A stretch of DNA of 64,000 nt. Source: Zobellia galactanivorans (GTDB lineage Bacteria > Bacteroidota > Bacteroidia > Flavobacteriales > Flavobacteriaceae). A model generated the notes under the pieces. That model had not been told where the DNA came from and ran no database searches. It saw nothing but the letters and a program-made list of their open reading frames with translations. A program made the position numbers and the translations under genes. The stretch lies in the NCBI RefSeq assembly GCF_000973105.1, contig NC_015844.1, forward strand, positions 1,484,501-1,548,500. The letters are read 5' to 3'. Below, in pieces: positions 7,967-17,218 of this stretch; the first letter of the stretch is position 1; each line of letters starts with the position of its first letter.

Positions 7967-10813
7967 ATGAAAATGAATATAAGCTCTAGCGTATTACTAT
8001 TCACCCTGCTCTGCATGTTCGGCGCGAATGCCATGCAATCGAATACGGAACCCAACGAGGTCGAAACCGAAAAAATGTACCTTTCCGGCACGGGAAAGGA
8101 CGATATGGTAGACTGGGAGTTCTTCTGTTCCGATGGAATGAACAGCGGCAAATGGACGACCATCGGTGTTCCGTCTTGTTGGGAATTACAGGGTTTTGGT
8201 TACTACAACTACGGCAAGGACGATTTCAAGGTACGCAAGAACGAGTACGGACGCTACAAATACCAGTTCGACCTTCCTAAAAAATGGAGGAACAAGGAAA
8301 TAAAAATCGTATTTGAAGGCGTTATGACCGATGCCGAGGTCAAGATCAACGGAAAATTGGCCGGCGAGGTGCACCAAGGGGCCTTCTATGAATTCAAGTA
8401 CTCTATTTCACACCTTTTGAAATACGGTGAAAAAAACATGTTGGAAGTCAAGGTCAACAAGGCTTCTTCCAACTCCTCCATCAATCACGCCGAGCGTGAA
8501 GCCGATTTCTGGATTTTCGGTGGAATTTTTAGACCGGTCTACCTACAAGCTTTTCCAAAAGAAAACATAGAACGTGTCGCCATCAACGCCAAAGCCGACG
8601 GAAGTCTAGAAGCCGATATCTTTACAACATCTAAAAAGGCGCAATCGCTACGCCTTTCCCTATCAGACCTCGACCATAACAAACTGCAAGAACTCCCCCT
8701 TACCGATATCAGCAAGGAACAAGGAAAATGGCACGTTTCAACAAAAGCCCATGATATCAAATCATGGAACCCAGAATCACCACAACTGTACTTCTTGAAT
8801 ATTGAACTTTTGAACAAAAAAGGGGAGATTCTACACAAGACCCTAGAACGCATAGGTTTTAGAACCGTTGAAGTTCTTGAAGGCGACGGGATATACGTAA
8901 ACGGGCAACGCATTAAGTTCAAAGGGGTGAACAGGCATTCGTTCTATCCGTCCTCCGGCAGAACCACATCTAAAGAACTAAGTATAGAACATGTAAAAAT
9001 GATGAAAGACATGAACATGAATGCCGTTCGTATGTCGCACTACCCACCAGACACCCACTTTTTAGACGTTGCCGATTCACTAGGCCTTTTTGTTATAGAT
9101 GAAGTGTGCACTTGGCATTCGCCCCATCTAGATACCAAAGTGGGCCGAAAAATTGTTAAGGAAACCGTGGTTCGAGACGTCAACCACCCCTCCATTCTCC
9201 TTTGGGCCAATGGCAATGAAACCGGATGGAACACCGCCCTCGATGATGATTATGCCAAATGGGACATCCAACAACGGGAAGTCATCCACCCATGGAACAT
9301 CTTCAGAAAGACGAATACAATGCACTACCCCAGCTATCACGTTTTTGCATACGACACCTATGCAAAAGACAAAATATACTTCCCTACCGAGTTTTTGCAC
9401 GGCCTATACGACGGTGGACACGGCGCGGGCTTAGACGATTATTGGAAACAGATGTGGAATATGCCCCTAGCTGCCGGAGGGTTTTTATGGGACTTTGCAG
9501 ATGAGGCCGTGGTTCGAACAGATAAAAAAGGAATACTAGATACCGATGGCAACCATGCAGCCGATGGTATCGTCGGACCCTATGGCGAAAAAGAGGCCAG
9601 TTACTTTAGTATTAAGGAAATCTGGTCTCCGATATACATAGAAGACCGCTATATAAAACCGGACTTCAACGGTGTTTTTAGAATAGAGAACAGGTATCAC
9701 TTTACCCATTTAAACGAAATCAAAATGGCGGCTAAATGGGTACGGTTCGACGGCCCCAAAGGAACGGGTAAGATTAAGACCATATCCGAAACCACAGTTG
9801 CATTACCAAATCTGGCCCCTGTTATAAAAGGCGAGTTTAAAGTCGACCTCCCCAATAACTGGCAAACCGCAGATGCCTTGTACTTAACGGCAACGGCCCC
9901 TAATGGCTCCGAAATATTTACATGGTCCTACCCCATAAAAATTCCTAAGAAAATAAACGAAACCTACATCGACCTATCGGAAGAAGGGGAAATTTCAACC
10001 CATACCGAAGCCGGACGAATAAAGGTTGTAGCGAATGGGATTCAGTATAGCTTTTCAGAAAAAACAACTTTGTTAGAAGAGGTGAAGAAGGCAGGTAAAA
10101 TAATTCCTTTCAATAATGGCCCGATAATTTTTGACCATAAAGACAAAATCGAATCCGTAAAGATCAACAAACTTAAAGGCAAGGTAGAGATTCTTACCGT
10201 TTTCGAAGCATCGGATAAGTCGCCCAGTTGGGCCAGCCATAAAGAGTATAGTTCCGATGTCATCAAATGGACCGTACACTCCAACGGCCTGTTGGACCTA
10301 CATGTAGAAATTAAAGGCAAAAAAATAGTAAAGGGGTTTAAGGGCATTACCTTTTCTTTTCCCGAATCTGAAGTTAGCGGTATGAAATGGCTGGGTGATG
10401 GCCCCTATCGCGTATGGCGGAACAGAATGAAGGGCACCAAATTTCAAGTTTGGGAAAACGATTACAACAATACCGTCACCGGTGAATCCGGTTTTGTATA
10501 CCCAGAATTTAAAGGATTCTTTTCGAGCCTGTATTGGGTAAAAGTAAAAGGGAAAAACAACAACGGTTTTACGGTATATTGTAATTCCGAAAATACCTTT
10601 TTGCGCATGCTTACCCCCCAGCATCCTAAAGAAGATCCCAACCATAGGGTTTCGGTAGATTTTCCGGAAGGCGATATTTCCTTCGTAAAAAACATTCCCG
10701 CAATTGGAACCAAATTTCAAACAGGAGACAAAATGGGACCTCAAGGAAATTCGGAAAACTACTTTGGAAACGACGATGAACCCATAACTATACATCTGAG
10801 CTTTGAATTTTAG
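7967..10813 (+). CDS. Secreted glycoside hydrolase family 2 (beta-galactosidase/beta-glucuronidase-like)
   Basis: 948 residues. A signal peptide (SSVLLFTLLCMFGANA) is followed by the GH2 sugar-binding jelly roll (about 55-195, with FWIFGGIFRPVYL), an immunoglobulin-like domain (about 200-300), and the TIM barrel from about 305 (GVNRHSFYPSSG, NMNAVRMSHYPPD). The acid/base is probably E418 in WANGNE and the nucleophile E475 in FPTEF. About 350 further residues form C-terminal beta domains like those of large GH2 enzymes. It would remove a beta-linked sugar from an algal glycan in the periplasm or at the surface; the exact sugar cannot be read. It has its own transcription unit, with a terminator behind it and the membrane HTH gene divergent in front. 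Confidence 0.9.
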   Translation: MKMNISSSVLLFTLLCMFGANAMQSNTEPNEVETEKMYLSGTGKDDMVDWEFFCSDGMNSGKWTTIGVPSCWELQGFGYYNYGKDDFKVRKNEYGRYKYQFDLPKKWRNKEIKIVFEGVMTDAEVKINGKLAGEVHQGAFYEFKYSISHLLKYGEKNMLEVKVNKASSNSSINHAEREADFWIFGGIFRPVYLQAFPKENIERVAINAKADGSLEADIFTTSKKAQSLRLSLSDLDHNKLQELPLTDISKEQGKWHVSTKAHDIKSWNPESPQLYFLNIELLNKKGEILHKTLERIGFRTVEVLEGDGIYVNGQRIKFKGVNRHSFYPSSGRTTSKELSIEHVKMMKDMNMNAVRMSHYPPDTHFLDVADSLGLFVIDEVCTWHSPHLDTKVGRKIVKETVVRDVNHPSILLWANGNETGWNTALDDDYAKWDIQQREVIHPWNIFRKTNTMHYPSYHVFAYDTYAKDKIYFPTEFLHGLYDGGHGAGLDDYWKQMWNMPLAAGGFLWDFADEAVVRTDKKGILDTDGNHAADGIVGPYGEKEASYFSIKEIWSPIYIEDRYIKPDFNGVFRIENRYHFTHLNEIKMAAKWVRFDGPKGTGKIKTISETTVALPNLAPVIKGEFKVDLPNNWQTADALYLTATAPNGSEIFTWSYPIKIPKKINETYIDLSEEGEISTHTEAGRIKVVANGIQYSFSEKTTLLEEVKKAGKIIPFNNGPIIFDHKDKIESVKINKLKGKVEILTVFEASDKSPSWASHKEYSSDVIKWTVHSNGLLDLHVEIKGKKIVKGFKGITFSFPESEVSGMKWLGDGPYRVWRNRMKGTKFQVWENDYNNTVTGESGFVYPEFKGFFSSLYWVKVKGKNNNGFTVYCNSENTFLRMLTPQHPKEDPNHRVSVDFPEGDISFVKNIPAIGTKFQTGDKMGPQGNSENYFGNDDEPITIHLSFEF

Positions 10814-10859
10814 ATATATACCCCTTCATTAAGACCAAAAAAACATATCTATAACCGAG

Positions 10860-10883
10860 AGCCCTGTGTAACGCAGGGCTTTT
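10860..10883 (+). terminator. Intrinsic terminator after the GH2 gene
   Basis: AGCCCTG (10860-10866) and CAGGGCT (10874-10880) form a GC-rich 7-bp stem with a 7-base loop, followed by TTTTC then an AT-rich tract. It is 46 bases after the GH2 stop. Confidence 0.8.
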
Positions 10884-10906
10884 CAATTTTAACACTATCA
10901 TTTATT

Positions 10907-10968
10907 GGATATAATCCATATATTAGGAATTATTCCATAATTTAGCTATCCAATTTTTTAAAGGATAG
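10907..10968. promoter_or_regulatory. Cluster of GGAT/ATCC dyads upstream of the mutagenic polymerase operon
   Basis: Three dyads occur in 62 bases: GGATATAATCC (10907-10917), GGAATTATTCC (10926-10936, centre 19 bases further on) and CTATCC...GGATAG (10946-10951 and 10963-10968). A near-consensus -7 box TAATTTAG (10938-10945) lies between the second and third. This is the arrangement expected for repressor sites controlling a DNA-damage-inducible operon, but I do not know a matching regulator. Confidence 0.5.
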
Positions 10969-11089
10969 TTATGCAAAAGATACTCTCACCGCCCGTCCTT
11001 TTACACTTTAGCAGATCTGCAGAAACAACTGCAAACCTGCCCGTTACCATAAGCACAGATACAACCGCCTTTCTCAAAATCCCTTGCGC

Positions 11090-14068
11090 ATGTATTTGAA
11101 CTGTCATACTTATTACAGCCTTCGCTATGGCACATTAAAACCAGAAGAACTTTTGGCTTTGGCGGCCGAGAACAACAATGGGGTTTTGGCATTGACCGAT
11201 ATTAACAATACCTCAGCCTGCCTCGATTTTGTACGTCTGGCCCCGAATTATGGTATCAAACCGGTTTTAGGTGTAGACTTCAGAAACGGGGTCGACCAGC
11301 AATTTGTAATCCTAGCCAAGAACAATGATGGCTTTAGGCGCATCAATGCCTATCTATCTTCCTTTTTGCACCGACCAGGGGCGATCATACCGGAAAGCCC
11401 TATTGAAATGGAGGACTGTTTTGTGATCTATCCCTTTGAAAAAGGAAAAGACCGTATTCTGAACAAAAACGAATACCTAGGGGTCGCACCAAAAAAATTA
11501 CGCCATTTAAAATTTTCGAAAAGCACTTTTGAAACGGATAAATTGGTGCTATTGCACACAGTATCGTTTCGCGACAAAAGAGGCTTCAACACCCATCGCC
11601 TTTTGCGGGCCATCGACAACAACACCTTGTTGAGCAAATTACCTGAGCACGAACAAGGTAGTGAAACCGACCGTTTCTTAACTGCTGAAGCAAGGGAGCG
11701 GATTGCCGTCGATTTTCCTGAATTGACAGAAAACACAAAACGATTACTCGATAGTTGCCATATTAAATTTGATTTTTCAAAAACCACGCCCAACAACCAG
11801 CGTTCGTATACCCAAAACGAAGAACTGGATTTTCGTTTGCTTCAAAAGCTTGCTTATCAAGGCATACCCTATCGTTATAAAAAAGTAGACGAAACCATAT
11901 ACAGTCGGGTGTCAAAAGAATTAAACATTATAAAAGAGAAAGGCTTCGTTTCTTACTTTTTGATCAATTGGAAAATTTTAAAATACGCAAGAAGCAAAGG
12001 TTACTTTTATGTAGGTCGCGGCAGCGGGGCCAATAGCATCATTGCCTATTTACTGCGGATAACCGATGTAGACCCCATAGAGCTTGACCTGTATTTTGAG
12101 CGCTTCATCAACCTATACCGCCAAAATCCCCCTGACTTCGACATTGATTTTTCTTGGTCGGACAGGGATGACATCACCCGGTTTATGTTCGAACGGTTTA
12201 AGAATACCGCCCTCATTACCGTTTACAATACTTTTAAGTTTAGGGCATCGGTACGTGAACTGGGAAAGGTTTTTGGCCTGCCCAAGTCAGAGATAGATAT
12301 ACTTAGCAAAGGCAAATATGACATCAACCAGCTCGATAGACTTTCACAACTGGTCATAAAATACAGTCGGTATATACAAGGCTTCCCAAATTACTTGGGC
12401 ATTCATGCCGGAGGTGTTTTAATTTCGGAAAAGCCTATACACCATTATTGCGCCACTTTTATGCCTCCCAAAGGCTTCGCCACCACACAAATCGACATGG
12501 TGGTCGCCGAAGATATCGGTCTGTACAAATTCGACATTCTAAGTCAACGCGGCCTAGGAAAGATTAAGGACGCCGTTGAAATCATAACAAAAAACCACAG
12601 GAACATAAAGTCGATAGATATTCATGACATCAAACGGTTCAAGGAAGACCAACGTATTAAACACTTATTGAAAAATGCCAAGGCCATAGGCTGCTTTTAC
12701 GTAGAATCGCCCGCCATGCGTATGCTTTTAAAAAAATTACAGGTCGACAACTACTTAGGCCTGGTCGCCGCAAGTTCGGTCATTCGACCGGGAGTGGCAA
12801 AGTCAGGAATGATGCGGGAGTATATTTTACGCTACCGTTACCCCGAACGCCGAAAAGAGGCCCACCCTGTTCTATTGCACATTATGCCCGAAACTTTTGG
12901 CGTTATGGTCTACCAAGAAGACGTCATTAAAGTGGCACACCACTTTGGCGGGCTAACACTGGGCGAGGCCGATATGCTACGTCGGGGGATGTCGGGAAAA
13001 TTTCGCTCCCGAGACGAGTTCCTAAAAGTAAAACAACGGTTTTTCGACAATTGCAAGGCTGATGGCAAGCCCGATGCGGTAACCCGTGATATCTGGAGGC
13101 AAATCGAAAGTTTTGCCGGCTATGCCTTTGCCAAGGGACATTCTGCCTCATATGCCGTTGAAAGCTATCAGAGCCTTTTCTTAAAGGCATACTACCCTAT
13201 AGAATACATGGTGGCCACGCTCAACAATGGCGGTGGCTTTTACAATCGGGAACTGTACATACACGAGGCCAAGATGCACGGGGCCCTTATTGAAGCGCCC
13301 TGTATCAACCATAGTGAATACCTAACCCGGGTACAAGGGAAAAAAATCTATCTCGGCTTTAGCCTTCTAAAAGATTTGGAAACCCGTACGGTAGAAAAAA
13401 TACTTGCCGACAGGGCACAACATGGGACCTACAAAAACCTTGACGATTTTATCGATAGGGTCTCCATTTCAACAGAACAGATGGCCATACTCATTAAAAT
13501 CAATGCATTTCGTTTTACCGGAAGCAATAAAAGGGAACTTCTTTGGTCTGCCTACCTACAAACAAGCAAGATTCCCAAAGAAGAGCATGTCAACACCTTG
13601 TTCCGTTCAGAAAAAATATCGTATAAAACCCCTGAACTAAAAAGTAGCGAACTAGAAAACGCCTTTGACGAATATGAACTTTTAGGCTTTCCATTGTGCA
13701 ATCCGTTCGATTTACTCGCCTCCCCAAAAAAGAATGCTTTGAGGGTTAGCGAGCTACTTTCTTATAAAGGCAAGATCGTTACTATTGAAGGCTATTTGGT
13801 AGCCACAAAAAATACCGCTACCTCAAACGGAAAACCCATGTACTTCGGTACATTTTTAGACCGAAGCGGCGACTTTATCGATACCGTTCACTTTCCTCCC
13901 GTAGCGGCCAAATTTCCATTTAGGGGAAAGGGCATCTACTCCATCACCGGAAAAGTAACGGAAGAATTTGAGTGCGTCAATATTGAAGTAACGACCATGT
14001 ACCGCCAGGCCATTATTGAAGACCCAAGATATTCGGATAACCATAATACAACCTTGTCCCATGTCTGA
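11090..14068 (+). CDS. DNA polymerase III alpha-subunit-like polymerase (DnaE, error-prone/ImuC-like)
   Basis: 992 residues from ATG 11090 (an in-frame TTG lies 6 bases earlier; the family start MYLNCHTYYSLRYGT favours the ATG). It has an N-terminal PHP domain (NCHTYYS, LALTDINN), the C-family palm with GRGSGANSIIAYLL and the catalytic PPDFDIDF (Asp about 351 and 353), a third catalytic Asp in LYKFDILSQRGL, helix-hairpin-helix regions and an OB fold near the C-terminus. At under 1000 residues it is shorter than replicative DnaE (about 1160), closer to DnaE2/ImuC-type enzymes that act in damage-induced mutagenesis. It overlaps the Y-family polymerase gene by 8 bases, so they are translated as a pair. 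A 42-codon frame at 10971-11099 overlaps its start and could be a leader, unproven. Confidence 0.9.
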   Translation: MYLNCHTYYSLRYGTLKPEELLALAAENNNGVLALTDINNTSACLDFVRLAPNYGIKPVLGVDFRNGVDQQFVILAKNNDGFRRINAYLSSFLHRPGAIIPESPIEMEDCFVIYPFEKGKDRILNKNEYLGVAPKKLRHLKFSKSTFETDKLVLLHTVSFRDKRGFNTHRLLRAIDNNTLLSKLPEHEQGSETDRFLTAEARERIAVDFPELTENTKRLLDSCHIKFDFSKTTPNNQRSYTQNEELDFRLLQKLAYQGIPYRYKKVDETIYSRVSKELNIIKEKGFVSYFLINWKILKYARSKGYFYVGRGSGANSIIAYLLRITDVDPIELDLYFERFINLYRQNPPDFDIDFSWSDRDDITRFMFERFKNTALITVYNTFKFRASVRELGKVFGLPKSEIDILSKGKYDINQLDRLSQLVIKYSRYIQGFPNYLGIHAGGVLISEKPIHHYCATFMPPKGFATTQIDMVVAEDIGLYKFDILSQRGLGKIKDAVEIITKNHRNIKSIDIHDIKRFKEDQRIKHLLKNAKAIGCFYVESPAMRMLLKKLQVDNYLGLVAASSVIRPGVAKSGMMREYILRYRYPERRKEAHPVLLHIMPETFGVMVYQEDVIKVAHHFGGLTLGEADMLRRGMSGKFRSRDEFLKVKQRFFDNCKADGKPDAVTRDIWRQIESFAGYAFAKGHSASYAVESYQSLFLKAYYPIEYMVATLNNGGGFYNRELYIHEAKMHGALIEAPCINHSEYLTRVQGKKIYLGFSLLKDLETRTVEKILADRAQHGTYKNLDDFIDRVSISTEQMAILIKINAFRFTGSNKRELLWSAYLQTSKIPKEEHVNTLFRSEKISYKTPELKSSELENAFDEYELLGFPLCNPFDLLASPKKNALRVSELLSYKGKIVTIEGYLVATKNTATSNGKPMYFGTFLDRSGDFIDTVHFPPVAAKFPFRGKGIYSITGKVTEEFECVNIEVTTMYRQAIIEDPRYSDNHNTTLSHV

Positions 14069-15278
14069 AGAAAGAGCTATAGTACACATGGACCTCGATA
14101 CGTTTTTCGTGTCATGCGAGCGCTTGCAAGACAGTCGTCTAAACCACAAGCCCATATTGATAGGGGGCACATCAGACCGAGGGGTAGTAGCCTCATGCAG
14201 TTACGAAGCCCGAAAGTTCGGTATTCATTCGGCCATGCCCATGCGTATGGCCAAACAACTCTGCCCCGAAGCCATTGTGCTAAGAGGCAATGCCACAACC
14301 TACAGCAAATATTCAAACCTGGTTACCGAGGTAATCAAAGACAGTGTGCCCCTATATGAGAAAAGTTCGATAGATGAATTTTTTATAGACCTAACGGGAA
14401 TGGACAAATTTTTCGGATGCCATCAAATGGCCATCGAACTTAGGCAACGGATCATCAGGGAGACGGGATTGCCGATTTCCTTTGGGCTATCGACCAATAA
14501 GACCGTATCCAAAATAGCCACGGGACAGGCCAAGCCCAATAACCAAATCAGGGTTTTCAAGGGTACGGAAAAACCCTTCTTGGCCCCCCTATCCGTACGA
14601 AAAATACCCATGGTCGGCGAGGTCACCTATAAATCGCTATGCGATCTGGGAATCAAAAAAATTGTCACCGTACAACAAATGCCCATGCAATTAATGCATA
14701 AGGTACTGGGTAAAAACGGATTGAGTATTTGGAAGAAAGCCAACGGCATAGACAACAGCCCCGTAATCCAATATCACGAACGAAAATCGATATCTACGGA
14801 ACGCACCTTCGACAAAGACACCACAGACATTAAAAAGCTAAAAAGCATCACTATAGCCATGGCCGAAAATTTAGCCTATCAGTTAAGAAGGGGCAATAAA
14901 CTAACGGCCTGCATCACCTTTAAAATACGCTATTCCGATTTTCAAACCTATACACAACAACAGAAAATACCTTACAGCTCCCTCGACAGCAGCATATTGC
15001 CCGTTGTTCTGAACTTGTTCGAAAAACTCTACAACAGGCGCCTGCTGGTTCGTTTAATCGGTGTTCGGTTCAGTCATTTGGTAGAGGGCGGGCATCAGAT
15101 CAACCTATTTGAAGACAACGAAAAACTGATACGCCTTAGCCTTGCCATAGACAAAATGCGCGAGCGCTACGGAGACCGCTCCGTTATCAGTGCCGCTGGA
15201 ATGGAAGCCAAAAGCATCAGCCGATGGAATCCTTTTTCCGGGGAGCCCCCTCCCCTCTTACCGAATAGAAGAAGGTAA
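14061..15278 (+). CDS. dinB: Y-family DNA polymerase (DinB/Pol IV-like, UmuC-type)
   Basis: 405 residues from ATG 14061, which overlaps the previous stop (ATGTCTGA); a start 45 bases earlier is possible but extends beyond the family N-terminus. Catalytic acidic residues are in IVHMDLDTFFVSCE and SSIDEFFIDLTG; the little-finger domain covers about residues 230-350. Near the C-terminus QINLFED resembles a beta-clamp-binding pentapeptide, consistent with recruitment to the replication clamp. Together with the upstream polymerase it forms a translesion pair, equivalent in logic to ImuB/ImuC cassettes, although here the Y-family member keeps its active-site residues and no ImuA or S24-type LexA gene is adjacent. 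A strong bidirectional terminator follows. Confidence 0.93.
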   Translation: MSEERAIVHMDLDTFFVSCERLQDSRLNHKPILIGGTSDRGVVASCSYEARKFGIHSAMPMRMAKQLCPEAIVLRGNATTYSKYSNLVTEVIKDSVPLYEKSSIDEFFIDLTGMDKFFGCHQMAIELRQRIIRETGLPISFGLSTNKTVSKIATGQAKPNNQIRVFKGTEKPFLAPLSVRKIPMVGEVTYKSLCDLGIKKIVTVQQMPMQLMHKVLGKNGLSIWKKANGIDNSPVIQYHERKSISTERTFDKDTTDIKKLKSITIAMAENLAYQLRRGNKLTACITFKIRYSDFQTYTQQQKIPYSSLDSSILPVVLNLFEKLYNRRLLVRLIGVRFSHLVEGGHQINLFEDNEKLIRLSLAIDKMRERYGDRSVISAAGMEAKSISRWNPFSGEPPPLLPNRRR

Positions 15279-15336
15279 TTTATAGCTATTCCTGTCGGCC
15301 ATACCCCTCCTTCGCAAACAAAATCTTCCTAAAACA

Positions 15337-15376
15337 AAAAGGCCTTGCACCGTCTAAAACTAATGCAAGGCCTTTT
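15337..15376. terminator. Bidirectional terminator between dinB and the symporter gene
   Basis: AAAAGGCCTTGCA (15337-15349) is perfectly complementary to TGCAAGGCCTTTT (15364-15376) with a 14-base loop. A on one side and T on the other let it serve both convergent genes. Confidence 0.88.
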
Positions 15377-15393
15377 CTTTTTAAAAATATATC

Positions 15394-17046
15394 CTACTTG
15401 GCAAAATACACGTACAGTGCCACAACGATCAAACAGATAACGATACCTATCTGTTTTACATATTTATAAGGCTCAATCGATACCTGTTCCGTGTACTCGA
15501 GTTCAAATGGTTTTTCGTTCGGCCATATTTTACCGATAACCAACATAATAGTCGCATTCAGTACAAACAGAATGGCCATGATATGTATAAAGTGAGGGTA
15601 AGCTTCCGCCTTTATCAAGGCCAAGGCCTCAGGGTCGGTTATTCCGGCAGCGGCGGCCTCTTCCAAAGCACCATCAACGAACATCGGCTGTAAGTAGAAC
15701 TGGCTGAAACAATACAGGACCACACCGGCAATGATACCGATCTTTGCCGCAATGGCAGGTACACGCTTGGTCAAATAGCCCACAACGATTATGGTAAATA
15801 TCGGAATGGTATAAATACCGTTCAACTCTTGCAAGTAAGCAAAAAGGCTGCCGGCATTAGAGATCAAAGGAGCGATGAGCATTGCCCCAATGGCCAGTAC
15901 GATACCAAAAATCTTACCGTATTGCACCACCGTTTGCTCCGTTGCGTCAGGATTGATATGTTGTTTGTAAACATCAAGACCGAAAAGGGTTACCGAGCTG
16001 TTCAATACACTGTTGAAAGAACTCAGGATCGCCCCGAAAAGAACGGCCACAAAGAAACCGACCAAATATTTTGGCAATACGGCATTTACCAATGCAGGAT
16101 AGGCTTGATCCGGCATTTCCAATCCGCCCTGAAAATAATGGAAGGCGATAATACCCGGAAGCACTACGATCAAGGGCCCTAAAATTTTAATAAAGGAGGC
16201 CAATAACAGTCCTTTCTGCCCTTCGGCCAGGTTCTTCGCCCCCAGTGCCCTTTGTATAATCTGCTGGTTGGTACCCCAATAAAACAGATTGATCAGCATC
16301 ATACCGGTAAAAAGGGTAGAAAACGGCACACTATTGGTAATCTCCCCGGTAGAATCGAATTTATCGGGATTGGACTGATATAGTACGTCTAAACCGCCGA
16401 ATACACTTCCATCCCCAATGGCCATAAGCCCGAAAACGGGTATTAAAAGCCCACCTATCAACAACCCTACCGCATTTATCGTATCTGAAACGGCAACCGC
16501 CTTAAGTCCACCAAACACCGCATAGATAGAACCGATAATGCCTATTCCCCAAATACTGAGGTTTAGGGCCGTACTATCGGAAACTCCCAGCATAGTGGGC
16601 AAATCGAACATGGTGCTAATAGCAAGCGCACCCGAATAAAGAATGGTCGGCAATAATACCACCACATAGCCTGTAAGGAACAAAACCGAAGTAAGGGTCT
16701 TTGTAGTAACATCATAGCGATCTTTTAGAAATTGGGGAACCGTAGTAATCCCCCCTTTTAAATATCTGGGCAACAAAAAAATCGCCGTTATTACCATGGC
16801 TATGGCCGCCAAGGTTTCCCAGGCCATCACAACGATTCCCTCGGTATATGCCTGCCCGTTAAGACCTACAATTTGTTCGGTAGAAAGGTTGGTCAACAAT
16901 AAGGATCCGGCGATAACACCGGCCGTAAGGCTCCTTCCTCCCAAAAAATAACCATCAGAAGATTTCTCATCCGTCGTTCGTGTAGCAAAGTAAGATATTA
17001 TGGCCACCAAAGCGGTAAAGCCAACAAAAGACAAAATTCCTATCAT
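15394..17046 (-). CDS. Sodium:solute symporter (SSS family, YidK/SglT-like)
   Basis: 550 residues with about 13-14 hydrophobic segments. The start (GYFLGGRSLTAGVIAGSLLL, then TNLSTEQIVGLNGQAYTEG and VMAWETLA) is the SSS core with the YidK/sugar-transporter type motif in TM1-TM2, and AVFGGLKAVAVSD is the family signature in the middle. It would take up a sugar or related organic solute across the inner membrane, driven by sodium, which suits a marine host. It is divergent from the FG-GAP/haloperoxidase operon by 172 bases and shares a terminator with dinB. The SSS superfamily includes iodide carriers, but the motifs here look like the sugar branch, so I would not call it an iodide transporter. 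Confidence 0.88.
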   Translation of the reverse strand: MIGILSFVGFTALVAIISYFATRTTDEKSSDGYFLGGRSLTAGVIAGSLLLTNLSTEQIVGLNGQAYTEGIVVMAWETLAAIAMVITAIFLLPRYLKGGITTVPQFLKDRYDVTTKTLTSVLFLTGYVVVLLPTILYSGALAISTMFDLPTMLGVSDSTALNLSIWGIGIIGSIYAVFGGLKAVAVSDTINAVGLLIGGLLIPVFGLMAIGDGSVFGGLDVLYQSNPDKFDSTGEITNSVPFSTLFTGMMLINLFYWGTNQQIIQRALGAKNLAEGQKGLLLASFIKILGPLIVVLPGIIAFHYFQGGLEMPDQAYPALVNAVLPKYLVGFFVAVLFGAILSSFNSVLNSSVTLFGLDVYKQHINPDATEQTVVQYGKIFGIVLAIGAMLIAPLISNAGSLFAYLQELNGIYTIPIFTIIVVGYLTKRVPAIAAKIGIIAGVVLYCFSQFYLQPMFVDGALEEAAAAGITDPEALALIKAEAYPHFIHIMAILFVLNATIMLVIGKIWPNEKPFELEYTEQVSIEPYKYVKQIGIVICLIVVALYVYFAK

Positions 17047-17218
17047 TATAAACTGGTTTGATATTTCGGCTAAATATATTGGATTATTTGCGAAAAACTC
17101 AAGGTTTAACAGACAATATATGCGATATCACATATGCCTCATAAATTAAGATAAAATTTCACAGGCCTGTAATTTTCTATACCTCTGGGCTTTGATTATC
17201 TTGCAGATGATTTTTACT

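Noticed and set aside
10971-11099. 42-codon open frame overlapping the start of the dnaE-like gene
   Set aside because: No recognisable content and it lies in the leader with the dyads; it could be a leader peptide but nothing supports that beyond the ATG position.
14016-14060. Upstream start for the Y-family polymerase
   Set aside because: The extra 15 residues precede the family N-terminus; the ATG at 14061 overlapping the previous stop fits translational coupling.
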